Positions 55,465 through 64,000 of a stretch of 64,000 nucleotides of DNA are shown here, piece after piece (within the stretch, counting starts at the first letter, position 1; each line of letters begins with the position of its first letter). The translations under genes and the position numbers were made by a program. The stretch comes from Lutimonas zeaxanthinifaciens (lineage in GTDB: Bacteria; Bacteroidota; Bacteroidia; Flavobacteriales; Flavobacteriaceae): assembly GCF_030503675.1 (NCBI RefSeq), contig NZ_CP129964.1, positions 2,542,001-2,606,000 of the forward strand, in the 5' to 3' direction. The notes below the pieces were generated by a model, which worked only from the letters and a program-made list of their open reading frames with translations, was not told the DNA's origin and did no database searches.

Positions 55465-57573
55465 ATGTTAAGCTTCAGAACTGAAATTGAAAACCCTTTG
55501 GTCCAAAAAGACATCATCGAACTTGATAAAAAAATCCAGTTATATCAAAACGGGAAAATCGATGAAGATGGCTTCAGGTCATTAAGACTCGCACGTGGAA
55601 TTTACGGCCAACGACAGGAAGGTGTTCAAATGATCCGAATAAAACTGCCCTTTGGCAGGTTAAATTCAGAGCAATTACATCGCATAGCTGATGTCTCCGA
55701 TGAATATTCCAAAGGAAGGTTGCACATTACGACAAGGCAGGATATTCAAATCCATTATGTAAGCCTTGACAGAACCCCTGAACTATGGGCTGAACTGGAG
55801 AAAAGTGACATTACCCTACGAGAGGCTTGTGGAAATGCAGTAAGGAATGTAACCGCCTCGGAAATGGCAGGCATTGATCCTGAGGAGCCTTTTGATGTTA
55901 GTCCTTACGCCGATGCCGTATTTAAATTCTTCTTAAGAAATCCAATTTGTCAGGAACTTGGAAGAAAATTCAAGATTTCTTTTTCCTCCAGTGATAAAGA
56001 CTCTGCCTTAAGTTTTATACATGATCTTGGTTTTATTGCAAAAGTCAGATATGAAAATAACAAGGAGATAAGAGGATTCAAGGTGATGATAGCGGGAGGA
56101 CTTGGTGCACAGCCCCGTCAGGCCGACATACTTTATGATTTTCTTGAGACTGATAAGATTATTCCTTTTATTGAAAGTACACTTAGGGTTTTTGATCGGC
56201 ATGGTGAAAGAAACCGAAGGGCAAAAGCCCGGTTAAAACACCTGGTCCTTAAAATTGGATTGGAAAAATTCATAGGGCTTGTAGAAGAGGAAAAAGTTGC
56301 TGTTTCAAACACCTCTGTAAACATTGACACCCATGAATTTGATATTGAAAAGAAAGATGCTAAACTAACAGCTCCTGAAGTACAACTAGAAAGTGAGATT
56401 GAGTTTGAAAATTGGAAAAAAAGCAATGTCATCGCTCAAAAGCAAGAAGGATATTTTGCCATAGGAATCAAGGTAAGGCTTGGAGATTTCTATACGGACA
56501 AGGCCAGAAAACTAGCTGATCTTATCAGAGATTATGCCCAGGATGAATTGCGTTTGACCATCAGCCAGGACATACTGATTCGAGGAGTACAGGATTCTTT
56601 TCTACCCTTTTTCTATGTCAAATTAAAGGAATTAGGATTCACCGATCTTGGTTATGGCAGTATCATGGATGTAACTTCCTGCCCGGGAACTGACACATGT
56701 AATCTGGGTATTGCAAGTAGTACCGGGCTCGCTCTAGAACTTGAGAAAACCCTTTCTGAAGAGTTTCCCATGTATGTGGATCGTAAAGATATATCGATCA
56801 AGATAAGTGGCTGTATGAATGCCTGTGGTCAGCACAGTATCGCTCAGATTGGATTTTATGGCATGTCCATGAAAAAAGGAAATTTGGTTATTCCCGCTTT
56901 CCAGGTTTTGCTCGGCGGTGGAAACCAAGGTGATGGCCAGGGAAGGTTTGCGGATAAAATTATTAAAATTCCGAGTAAAAAAGCTCCCGACGCTTTGCGA
57001 CGTTTAATTTATGATTTTGAAGATCATAAATCAGAGGGGCAAAGTTTTAATGCCTATTATCTTGAACAGGGAAAAAGTTATTTCTATTCTCTTTTAAAAC
57101 CGGTCAGTGAAATCAATGAAGACGATAAAGACCTTTTTATTGATTGGGGACACGATGAGGCATACATCAAAGCCATTGGAGTTGGGGAATGTGCCGGCGT
57201 GGTCATTGATCTGGTCAGTACGCTGTTATTTGAAACAGAAGAAAAGCTGGAGAATGCTTTTTTGGGCATTGACCAGGAAAGATGGGCCGACAGTATTTAT
57301 CATTCTTACGCGGCGATAGTAAATACGGCAAAAGCTGTATTGATCGGAGAGAATATCAAAACCAATACGCAGTCAGGAATCATAAAGGATTTTGATCAGT
57401 ATTTTGTTGAAAGCGGATTAATTCAAATGGACGGAACCCTGAGTGATCTAGCTTATCAAATAAAATCCAACAAACCTGAACCTTCTTTTGCCCAATCGTA
57501 TCTAAAGGAGGCAAAAAGATTTTATGAATTGATAGACAAATTGAGAACAAATGCCTTGAACGATGAATCCTAA
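55465..57573 (+). CDS. Sulfite reductase hemoprotein with C-terminal HEPN-like domain
   Basis: The 702-residue enzyme reduces sulfite to sulfide. It shows the two ferredoxin-like sulfite/nitrite reductase halves and siroheme/[4Fe-4S] ligands C406, C412, C450 and C454 (SCPGTDTC and GCMNAC). Residues from about 550 form an all-helical extra domain (DWGHDEAYIKAIGVGECAG...) with R606-x6-H613, the Rx4-6H pattern of HEPN domains. I recall such fusions as common in flavobacterial homologues. Siroheme would come from the SUMT gene next door and the Met8-like gene at 27521. Confidence 0.85.
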   Translation: MLSFRTEIENPLVQKDIIELDKKIQLYQNGKIDEDGFRSLRLARGIYGQRQEGVQMIRIKLPFGRLNSEQLHRIADVSDEYSKGRLHITTRQDIQIHYVSLDRTPELWAELEKSDITLREACGNAVRNVTASEMAGIDPEEPFDVSPYADAVFKFFLRNPICQELGRKFKISFSSSDKDSALSFIHDLGFIAKVRYENNKEIRGFKVMIAGGLGAQPRQADILYDFLETDKIIPFIESTLRVFDRHGERNRRAKARLKHLVLKIGLEKFIGLVEEEKVAVSNTSVNIDTHEFDIEKKDAKLTAPEVQLESEIEFENWKKSNVIAQKQEGYFAIGIKVRLGDFYTDKARKLADLIRDYAQDELRLTISQDILIRGVQDSFLPFFYVKLKELGFTDLGYGSIMDVTSCPGTDTCNLGIASSTGLALELEKTLSEEFPMYVDRKDISIKISGCMNACGQHSIAQIGFYGMSMKKGNLVIPAFQVLLGGGNQGDGQGRFADKIIKIPSKKAPDALRRLIYDFEDHKSEGQSFNAYYLEQGKSYFYSLLKPVSEINEDDKDLFIDWGHDEAYIKAIGVGECAGVVIDLVSTLLFETEEKLENAFLGIDQERWADSIYHSYAAIVNTAKAVLIGENIKTNTQSGIIKDFDQYFVESGLIQMDGTLSDLAYQIKSNKPEPSFAQSYLKEAKRFYELIDKLRTNALNDES

Positions 57574-58327
57574 AGCGAAATTGACTCTTGTAGGAGCCGG
57601 GCCGGGAGATCCTGACCTTATCACCCTAAAAGGGGTTAAGGCCCTTAAATCAGCAGATGTAATTTTATACGATGCTCTTGTCAACCCCTTAATTCTGGAG
57701 CACGCGCCTCAGGCAAAGAAGATCTTTGTCGGAAAAAGAAAGGGGTTTCATCGTTATACCCAGGACGAGATCAATGATATCATCGTAGAACAAGCTCTTT
57801 CCTTTGGACATGTTATCAGGCTGAAAGGAGGAGATCCCTTTGTTTTTGGAAGGGGATCAGAAGAAATTGACCACGCAGAAAACTTCGGTATACGCACCGA
57901 AATAATATCTGGAATTTCATCCAGTATCGCAGTTCCCTCGAGTATAGGTATTCCACTTACCAAAAGGGGCGTATCCGAAAGTTTCTGGGTCATAACAGGA
58001 TGTAACTCTGAGAGACAGCTTAGCCAGGATCTGGCACTCGCGGCCCAATCATCCGCAACCATCGTTGTCCTTATGGGAATGCATAAACTTCCTGAAATCG
58101 TAAGGGTTTTTAAGAAATTAAATAAAGGCTCACTTCCGGCAGCTGTCATTCAAAACGGGACCCTGGACAATGAAAAATCTGTAGTAGGAAACGTAGACTC
58201 CATTATTGATAAAGTTGAATCAAAAGGACTTTCCTCACCTGCTATTATTCTTTTTGGAGAGGTGGCAAGAAGAGAATCTCAGTTCAATTCAATTATTCAT
58301 AGCTTAAATCTGGAAAAAGCATCTTAA
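57563..58327 (+). CDS. cobA: Uroporphyrinogen-III C-methyltransferase (SUMT)
   Basis: The 254-residue enzyme makes precorrin-2 from uroporphyrinogen III by two SAM-dependent methylations. It has LVGAGPGDPDLITLKG at the start, VIRLKGGDPFVFGRGSEE, and GISSSIAVPSSIGIPLTKRG. It starts 11 bases before the end of the sulfite reductase gene, so the two are translationally coupled. It is the first step to siroheme. The gene ends by four bases over a convergent peptidase gene. Confidence 0.95.
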   Translation: MNPKAKLTLVGAGPGDPDLITLKGVKALKSADVILYDALVNPLILEHAPQAKKIFVGKRKGFHRYTQDEINDIIVEQALSFGHVIRLKGGDPFVFGRGSEEIDHAENFGIRTEIISGISSSIAVPSSIGIPLTKRGVSESFWVITGCNSERQLSQDLALAAQSSATIVVLMGMHKLPEIVRVFKKLNKGSLPAAVIQNGTLDNEKSVVGNVDSIIDKVESKGLSSPAIILFGEVARRESQFNSIIHSLNLEKAS

Positions 58328-59412
58328 TCAAAATAACTAAAACCTTTCTTAGGATCAATTTCCAATAAAGAGTTATAAATAAGGCGTATCACATTTTCTA
58401 CATCTTTTTTATGAACCATTTCAACCGTCGTATGCATATACCGTAATGCCAGAGAAATCAAGGCCGATGGGACCCCTCCGTTTGAATAGGCAAAAGCATC
58501 TGTATCAGTACCTGTAGCTCTCGAAGAAGCCAGTCGCTGAAAAGGTATCTTGTGTTTTTCAGCCGTTTCTATAACCAATTCTCTCACTTTATTTTGAACC
58601 GCGGGTGCATATGAAATTACCGGGCCGTCACCGGATTTTGTCTCTCCTTCTTTCTTTTTATCGATCATAGGAGTTGTTGTATCATGACATACATCCGTAA
58701 TGATCGCCATACTTGGCTGTATTGTATGTGTGATCATCTCAGCCCCTCTTAATCCGATCTCTTCCTGAACAGAATTCGTAATATAGAGTCCAAAAGGCAA
58801 ATCTTTTTTATTTTGTTTCAATAATCTGGCCACCTCAGCGATCATGAATCCTCCAATACGATTGTCAAGGGCTCTGCAAACAAAGTTATTTTCATTCAAA
58901 ATCATAAACTCATCAGGGTAGGTAATCACACATCCAACATGAACGCCCAGGGCCTCAACTTCTTCCTTCTTCTTACATCCAACATCAATAAAAATATTAT
59001 CGAGTTTAGGAGTGGCTTCTTTATCTCTTAATCGGGTATGAATTGCAGGCCATCCAAAAATTCCCTTAACGATTCCCTTTTTCGTGTGAATATTTACGCG
59101 TTTAGAAGGAGCAATCTGATGGTCACTTCCTCCGTTTCTTATCACGTAGATCAATCCGTCGTCAGTAATATAATTTACGTACCAGGAAATCTCATCTGCA
59201 TGCCCTTCGATCACTACCTTGAATTCAGCCTCCGGATTAATTACACCAACAGCTGTCCCGTAATTGTCCGTAATAAAAGTATCTACATAGGGTTTTAAAT
59301 ATTCCATCCATATCTTCTGACCTTCCGATTCATAGCCTGTAGGCGAAGCATTATTTAAGTATTTTTCTAAAAAAGTTATTGATTTCTTGGTGAGAATTTT
59401 CTTTTGAGTCAT
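58324..59412 (-). CDS. M42 family metallopeptidase
   Basis: The 362-residue zinc peptidase has the metal-binding set VVIEGHADEISW, FVCRALDNRIGGF, SVQEEIGLRGAE, IITDVCHDT and SLALRYMHTTVEM. Members cut N-terminal residues from oligopeptides as large self-compartmented oligomers in the cytosol. It converges on the SUMT gene. Confidence 0.93.
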   Translation of the reverse strand: MTQKKILTKKSITFLEKYLNNASPTGYESEGQKIWMEYLKPYVDTFITDNYGTAVGVINPEAEFKVVIEGHADEISWYVNYITDDGLIYVIRNGGSDHQIAPSKRVNIHTKKGIVKGIFGWPAIHTRLRDKEATPKLDNIFIDVGCKKKEEVEALGVHVGCVITYPDEFMILNENNFVCRALDNRIGGFMIAEVARLLKQNKKDLPFGLYITNSVQEEIGLRGAEMITHTIQPSMAIITDVCHDTTTPMIDKKKEGETKSGDGPVISYAPAVQNKVRELVIETAEKHKIPFQRLASSRATGTDTDAFAYSNGGVPSALISLALRYMHTTVEMVHKKDVENVIRLIYNSLLEIDPKKGFSYFD

Positions 59413-59545
59413 TGTAAAATATTTTCTTCTAAATTAAGAAATATCACCTAAAATGAAAGGAATCATCGTACATATTACTAAATTTGTAAAGTCATTTTAA
59501 CCGGGCTCAGATTTTGAAATAATTACTGTGATTTGAGAAGATACT

Positions 59546-60244
59546 ATGGAAAAGAAAATTCTGGTTTTACTCTGTTTGCTTCCGATAATGCTTTTCGCCC
59601 AGAATCCAAAGAAAAAGCAATCCCTGGAGGAATTGTATATCATAAAAAATGACTCCTTAACAATTCCTTTGGATGAGGTCATTGTTTTGGATAAACGCGA
59701 GTTTTCATCTGATACAGAACGGCGCTATTATTACTGGTACTATAAAAAAGTACAAAAAGCATATCCCTTTGCCCGGATTGCTTCGGATACTCTCGTTGAA
59801 ATAAACAATCAACTGGAAGGGATTAAATCAAAGCGAAAAAGGAAAAAGAAGGTCAAGGAAATTCAGGATTTTATGGAAGGTGAATTTTCGGGACAATTAA
59901 AAAAACTGACAAGGACAGAGGGCCGGATCCTCATCAAACTGATACATCGGCAAACTGGGGAAACCATGTATGATCTGATTAAAGAATACAGAAGCGGCTG
60001 GAAAGCTTTCTGGTACAATTCCTCGGCAAATATGTTCCGATTATCCCTAAAAAAAGAATACAAACCCCAGGAAGACCCTCTTGATTTCATTGTTGAAGAT
60101 ATTTTACAAAGATCATTTATCAATGGGACACTTGATAAGAGAGAACCTAAAATACCCATTGATTACTATAAGTTGCTCAACCAATACCATGACATCGACG
60201 TTGAACAGGAATTGACAATCTACATAGATAAATATTTGAAATAA
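59546..60244 (+). CDS. DUF4294 family exported protein
   Basis: The 232-residue protein has a signal peptide (MEKKILVLLCLLPIMLFAQ), then SLTIPLDEVIVLDKREFSSDTERRYYYWYYKKVQKAYPFAR, typical of DUF4294 from Bacteroidota. It is very charged. The function is unknown; it may be a periplasmic or outer-membrane-linked protein. It abuts the convergent mechanosensitive channel gene. Confidence 0.78.
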   Translation: MEKKILVLLCLLPIMLFAQNPKKKQSLEELYIIKNDSLTIPLDEVIVLDKREFSSDTERRYYYWYYKKVQKAYPFARIASDTLVEINNQLEGIKSKRKRKKKVKEIQDFMEGEFSGQLKKLTRTEGRILIKLIHRQTGETMYDLIKEYRSGWKAFWYNSSANMFRLSLKKEYKPQEDPLDFIVEDILQRSFINGTLDKREPKIPIDYYKLLNQYHDIDVEQELTIYIDKYLK

Positions 60245-61915
60245 TCAACCTCCAGGCAAGGAAGAGGCGTTTGGATCCATTTCATGATCTTTTGAATCAA
60301 AAGCATCCATAATCTTTTTGACTTCACTTTCTATTTTAGCTTTGTCCTTCATATAGTTAGGAGCCAGTGATTCCTGACCCGGGAACTGTTCTACCATCAT
60401 TGTCGTTGACGGGAAGGCGAACTCAACTCCTAAAGCCGCCGCCAGCCTAACTATTCCCAGATGAAGAATGTGCTTAGATTCTTGTTCCTGTCCCCAGTCA
60501 AGGCCCTTAAAATAAACATTGACCATAATGTTCAAGGATGAGGCGCCAAAAGAGATAAAACTCACATTATAAGACTGACTTTTTGTTGAAGGATGAAGTG
60601 CAATAATCTCCTTTATTCCATCAACAAAGGTTTCGATCAGATCTGGAGGTGTATCATAGCGAATTCCCAGCTCTAAAGTATATCTTCGAAAAACTCTTAA
60701 TCCTTTGTTGTTAATGTCTGCTTCTGAAATTTTACTGTTGGGTACTTGAAAAAGTGTTGTATCTGCCGCTCGAATCTGTGTTGACCTCAAGCCCACTCTT
60801 TCGACTGATCCCTCTACCCCTGCAAACTGTACCCAATCGTCCAGTTGAAAGGGTTTATCCAAAAAGATGACCATGGTTCCAATTAAGTTTTTAACCGAAT
60901 CCTGAGCTGCAAAAGCCACGGCAACCCCACCGATAGATGCTCCTGCAAGGACCGTCGTTGGATCCACCCCAAAAACCGTCAGGATGTGCAAAAATCCGAT
61001 AAAAATTACGATTCCCTGAACCACCTTGTTCAAAATTGGGGCAAGTTGTTTATCGAGTTTGGTTTTTTTCTCAGGATGATACTCATGGTAGAAATTTAGA
61101 ATTGTTTTCAATAATTTCAATATGACAAAGATCCAGAAAACCGTTTCAGCAATTTTAAGGCCTGTCAAAAACAAGGCATTTAATTTAACCATTTGCAGTG
61201 AAGGAAGCACTTTCTTAATAAACCGTATTATAATAATAAAAACAATCGGCTTAGCCAGTTCGTGCAAAACGGCCATGGTCTTCGAATCAGAAATGTTCTT
61301 AAAGAAAATTCTTTGTAGCAACCTGAGAAGAAAAAACATGATAGGCTCAAGAATGAAAAACAAGATGACTGATAATATCAGTGTTATCAATAATGCCACT
61401 GGTTTCCATATCAGAACATCATTTACCGTTATTGTAAAAAATTCGGGAAATTTCTTATTGAACCATGTAAATTCAAGCGGAAAAGTCTTACTGTATATTT
61501 TTTCAAGATTGTCTATTGTTTCCTGGGAGTAATACCACCTGTTATTATATTTTTCAATATATACTTCAGGAAGCCTCACCGGGAACGGAGCGTATCTATT
61601 CGCATTATGCTTAAGCGTCCTTACACCAAAATCAACAGTGTCTACATAGTTAGCATCTGTAGGTATTTTTGAAAAATCAAGAATCAAACCATTACCATCG
61701 TAGATTTCCTTGATCCTTTTGGCGATAAACTGAGCTTCGGCCCTATTTCTTTCTCTTACCGTAGTTGCTGCTTTGTCGAGATCATAATTTTCGGGTAACA
61801 AAAAATAAATATGCGTGTATAAAGTGGCATTTGGAGAACTTAAGTCAGCTTTTACAGTTTTTTGTCCGTATCCAAAAAAGCTGATAAAAATAAAAAGAAC
61901 AGTTATTTTTTTCAT
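60245..61915 (-). CDS. Mechanosensitive ion channel, MscS family
   Basis: The 556-residue protein has a signal-like N-terminus, a periplasmic domain (about 20-160), several membrane helices and the MscS core GASIGGVAVAFAAQDSVKNLIGTMVIFLDKPFQLDDWV with pore-lining small residues. It should open under membrane tension to release solutes during hypo-osmotic shock. The extended N-terminal periplasmic region resembles larger MscS-like channels. Confidence 0.9.
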   Translation of the reverse strand: MKKITVLFIFISFFGYGQKTVKADLSSPNATLYTHIYFLLPENYDLDKAATTVRERNRAEAQFIAKRIKEIYDGNGLILDFSKIPTDANYVDTVDFGVRTLKHNANRYAPFPVRLPEVYIEKYNNRWYYSQETIDNLEKIYSKTFPLEFTWFNKKFPEFFTITVNDVLIWKPVALLITLILSVILFFILEPIMFFLLRLLQRIFFKNISDSKTMAVLHELAKPIVFIIIIRFIKKVLPSLQMVKLNALFLTGLKIAETVFWIFVILKLLKTILNFYHEYHPEKKTKLDKQLAPILNKVVQGIVIFIGFLHILTVFGVDPTTVLAGASIGGVAVAFAAQDSVKNLIGTMVIFLDKPFQLDDWVQFAGVEGSVERVGLRSTQIRAADTTLFQVPNSKISEADINNKGLRVFRRYTLELGIRYDTPPDLIETFVDGIKEIIALHPSTKSQSYNVSFISFGASSLNIMVNVYFKGLDWGQEQESKHILHLGIVRLAAALGVEFAFPSTTMMVEQFPGQESLAPNYMKDKAKIESEVKKIMDAFDSKDHEMDPNASSLPGG

Positions 61916-61974
61916 GACAGGTCATTTGGTTATCGCTAATTTAATAATTAATAGTTATTAAACGGCTCCTCTGC

Positions 61975-63906
61975 CTATCGTATTGGCTTCCTTTTATTCT
62001 TCCAGACACTTTTAAACTCTGAGGTCTGCTTATTGGTCATTTGTTTATTTCCTTTTTTAAAATTCGCCTTTTTTTCCGGTGGCAACAATCTGGATACAAG
62101 ATCAGATCTTCCAACACGTTGAAGAGTATTTCTTATCCATTGCTGATTTTCCCTTTTGTACCAAAAAAAGAATTTGTGCTGCTCCTGTTTTTCCTTCTTT
62201 GATTTCGGAACATAGGTCTTCTTCAAGGTGTAAGGATGGTATCCACTGTAGTAAATAACCGTCGCTACTGTCATTGGAGTCGGTGTAAAACCCTGTACCT
62301 GTTCCAGTTGAAATCCCATATCCTTGGTTTCAGCCGCCAAATTGGCCATATCTTCAAGTCGACTCTCCGGATGGTTGGAAATGAAATAAGGAATCAACTG
62401 AAGATTGAGATTCTTACGCTTATTGATCTTGTCAAATGTCTTTTTAAATTTATGGAAATACGAGAATGACGGTTTTCTCATCAGCTTTAAAACCGGATCA
62501 GAAGTGTGTTCAGGAGCTACTTTCAACCTTCCTGAAACATGATTTGTGATCACCTCCTCAGTATAATCATCCAGCTCTTTTGGATCGGTATTCTTGTTGA
62601 ATTCAGGAACGAGCATGTCATATCGTATACCACTACCAATAAATGATTTTTTAACTCTTGGGTTTTTATCAATTGCCTGATAGAGATCCGTCATGGGTTT
62701 GTGAGAGGTATCCAGATTATGGCATATGACGGGGGATATACAAGAAGGAGCCACACAACTGTCGCATATGCTCTGGACCTTTCCCTTCATTTGATACATG
62801 TTGGCCGAAGGTCCGCCTACATCAGAAAGATAACCTTTAAAATCCGGCATTTTACTTACGAGATCAACTTCTTTCAATACCGACTCCTGACTGCGGCTCG
62901 CAATAAATTTTCCCTGGTGTGCCGAAATCGTACAAAAGCTACATCCTCCAAAACATCCGCGGTGGGTATTGATGGAAAACTTAATCATTTCATAGGCCGG
63001 GATTGGGCCTCTTTTATCATATTTTGGATGCGGCAATCTCGTAAAAGGCAGGTCATAAGAGGCATCCATTTCCTTCTCGGTCATGGTTGGAAAAACGGGA
63101 TTGATAACGAGCAATCGAGAACCTGTTTTCTGTAAAATCCTTCTACCCTGAATTTTGTTCGACTCCTGCTCTATGATTTTGAAATTCGAGGCAAAGGTTT
63201 TTTTATCCTTTAAACAAGCTTCATGCGAATTAATCTCCACATCTTCCCAATTCTTATTTTTGGGCAAGGTTTCCCATTCCTCCTGTAAAAAGGCCGTTTG
63301 TCTGATGGTTTTTATCGAATCAAAAGGAACTCCTTTTTTGAGCAGGTTTACCAATTCTCTCAGTGGCTGTTCACCCATACCATATACCAGCAGGTCAGCC
63401 TCAGAATCCTCAAGAATATTCGGTTTAAGGGAATCGCTCCAGTAATCGTAATGTGTTACCCGTCTCAGGGAAGCCTCAATTCCTCCGATGACCACAGGCA
63501 CATCCGGAAATTTATCTTTTAAGATTTTACTGTAAACTGTTGTGGCATAATCGGGCCTGAATCCTTTTTCCCCGTTTGGGGTATATGCATCTTTATCCCT
63601 TCTTCTTTTACTGGCCGTATAATTACTGACCATGGAATCCATGGCTCCAGAAGTAACGGCAAAAAACAAGTTAGGTGTACCTAGTTTTTCAAAATCCTGC
63701 AGATTATCATTTACGTTGGGCTGAGGAACGATAGCTACTCTCAATCCGTAACTTTCAAGTATTCTTCCAAGAGCCGCAGGGCCAAATGCCGGATGATCAA
63801 CATATGCATCTCCACTGAATATAATAACATCCAGATCTTCCCATCCCCTTATGTTTACCTCCTTTTTTGTTGTAGGTAACCAATCACTCAACCTGTAATT
63901 TTCCAT
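61975..63906 (-). CDS. YgiQ family radical SAM protein
   Basis: The 643-residue protein has an N-terminal B12-binding-like domain, RGCFGGCSFCTISAHQG (the CxxxCxxC radical SAM cluster motif) near residue 320, and the YgiQ-specific DVGGPSANMYQM with a Cys-rich segment further on (CDSCVAPSCISPVICHNLD). The reaction of YgiQ is not known. Lys- and Arg-rich residues close the protein. The TATCTTTG element four bases before its ATG supports the start. Confidence 0.93.
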   Translation of the reverse strand: MENYRLSDWLPTTKKEVNIRGWEDLDVIIFSGDAYVDHPAFGPAALGRILESYGLRVAIVPQPNVNDNLQDFEKLGTPNLFFAVTSGAMDSMVSNYTASKRRRDKDAYTPNGEKGFRPDYATTVYSKILKDKFPDVPVVIGGIEASLRRVTHYDYWSDSLKPNILEDSEADLLVYGMGEQPLRELVNLLKKGVPFDSIKTIRQTAFLQEEWETLPKNKNWEDVEINSHEACLKDKKTFASNFKIIEQESNKIQGRRILQKTGSRLLVINPVFPTMTEKEMDASYDLPFTRLPHPKYDKRGPIPAYEMIKFSINTHRGCFGGCSFCTISAHQGKFIASRSQESVLKEVDLVSKMPDFKGYLSDVGGPSANMYQMKGKVQSICDSCVAPSCISPVICHNLDTSHKPMTDLYQAIDKNPRVKKSFIGSGIRYDMLVPEFNKNTDPKELDDYTEEVITNHVSGRLKVAPEHTSDPVLKLMRKPSFSYFHKFKKTFDKINKRKNLNLQLIPYFISNHPESRLEDMANLAAETKDMGFQLEQVQGFTPTPMTVATVIYYSGYHPYTLKKTYVPKSKKEKQEQHKFFFWYKRENQQWIRNTLQRVGRSDLVSRLLPPEKKANFKKGNKQMTNKQTSEFKSVWKNKRKPIR

Positions 63907-63910
63907 TTTG

Positions 63911-63918
63911 CAAAGATA
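63911..63918 (-). promoter_or_regulatory. -7 element four bases before the ygiQ ATG
   Basis: On the minus strand TATCTTTG matches TAnnTTTG and is followed by CAAA and the ATG at 63906. No -33 TTG is obvious upstream. Confidence 0.45.
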
Positions 63919-63935
63919 GCGCTAATAAAATAATT

Positions 63936-64000
63936 CTATTGATCACTGTTTTTGATCAGCTGCACATAGAACCTGACAGCGTTTTCAAACTCTTCAACAG
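63936..64000 (-). CDS. C-terminal end of an unidentified gene
   Basis: The minus strand is open from the window edge to a stop at 63936-63938 and reads VEEFENAVRFYVQLIKNSDQ. It looks like the end of a helical protein but is too short to identify. It is probably upstream of the ygiQ gene and on the same strand. Confidence 0.4.
   Translation of the reverse strand, partial: VEEFENAVRFYVQLIKNSDQ

Overview
The window looks like the chromosome of an AT-rich, probably marine, carotenoid-making member of the Flavobacteriia (Bacteroidota). The clues are TAnnTTTG-type -7 promoter elements, a Cys-Asp-rich surface lipoprotein signal, a carboxypeptidase-regulatory/TonB-dependent receptor, DUF4834, DUF4159 and DUF4294 proteins, a GH3-serine hydrolase fusion, and a sulfite reductase with a C-terminal extension. 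I see no tRNA, rRNA, CRISPR array, insertion sequence or phage gene. No gene-free stretch exceeds 300 bases; the longest, 1376-1641, carries regulatory boxes.

Layout. 1-4.5 kb: a partial phytoene desaturase gene (crtI), a MerR regulator with a cobalamin-binding domain that keeps the CarH photoreceptor residues, and a surface fasciclin lipoprotein gene, all linked by a repeated operator-like motif. 4.7-9 kb: a TonB-dependent receptor and asparagine synthetase. 9-15.9 kb, minus strand: a surface-polysaccharide cluster (wecB, two glycosyltransferases, a methyltransferase, a YfhO-like membrane protein, DUF4834). 16-21.7 kb: an outer-membrane-type protein, a GNAT-like protein, rsmE, DUF4159, a BASS transporter and a PlsC acyltransferase. 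21.7-28.1 kb, minus strand: GH3-serine hydrolase fusion, a small conserved protein, a DEDDh exonuclease, a 2-oxoacid dehydrogenase E2 and a Met8-like siroheme enzyme. 28.3-33.9 kb: indolepyruvate oxidoreductase (iorA, iorB), an aminotransferase and an ADP-forming acyl-CoA synthetase, which together form a complete route from aromatic amino acids to aryl acids with ATP formation, as in peptide-fermenting archaea.

33.9-43.5 kb: a glycosyltransferase, a small unknown, an acyl-CoA ligase and SDR pair, recR, a sodium:solute symporter, pdxH, a SixA-like phosphatase and an L,D-transpeptidase. 43.6-47.6 kb: acetate-type uptake (DUF4212 plus symporter) and acetyl-CoA synthetase. 47.7-54 kb: a periplasmic nitrate reductase operon of unusual make-up (napD, napA, a tetraheme tandem-duplicated NapB, a tetraheme lipoprotein, a four-cluster Fe-S protein and an NrfD quinol oxidase) without napC, napG or napH. 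54-58.3 kb: an Rrf2 regulator and a sulfur-assimilation operon (DUF2061, cysH, sulfite reductase with HEPN-like tail, SUMT) with a promoter and a palindrome just upstream. 58.3-64 kb: an M42 peptidase, DUF4294, an MscS channel, a YgiQ radical SAM protein and the tail of one further gene.

The most interesting points are the light/B12 regulator with its repeated boxes, the rewired nitrate reductase electron chain, the archaeal-style amino-acid oxidation module, the HEPN-fused sulfite reductase, and four genes whose start codon sits exactly four bases after a TAnnTTTG element, suggesting leaderless transcripts. All functions are read from motifs and family memory; nothing was searched or computed.
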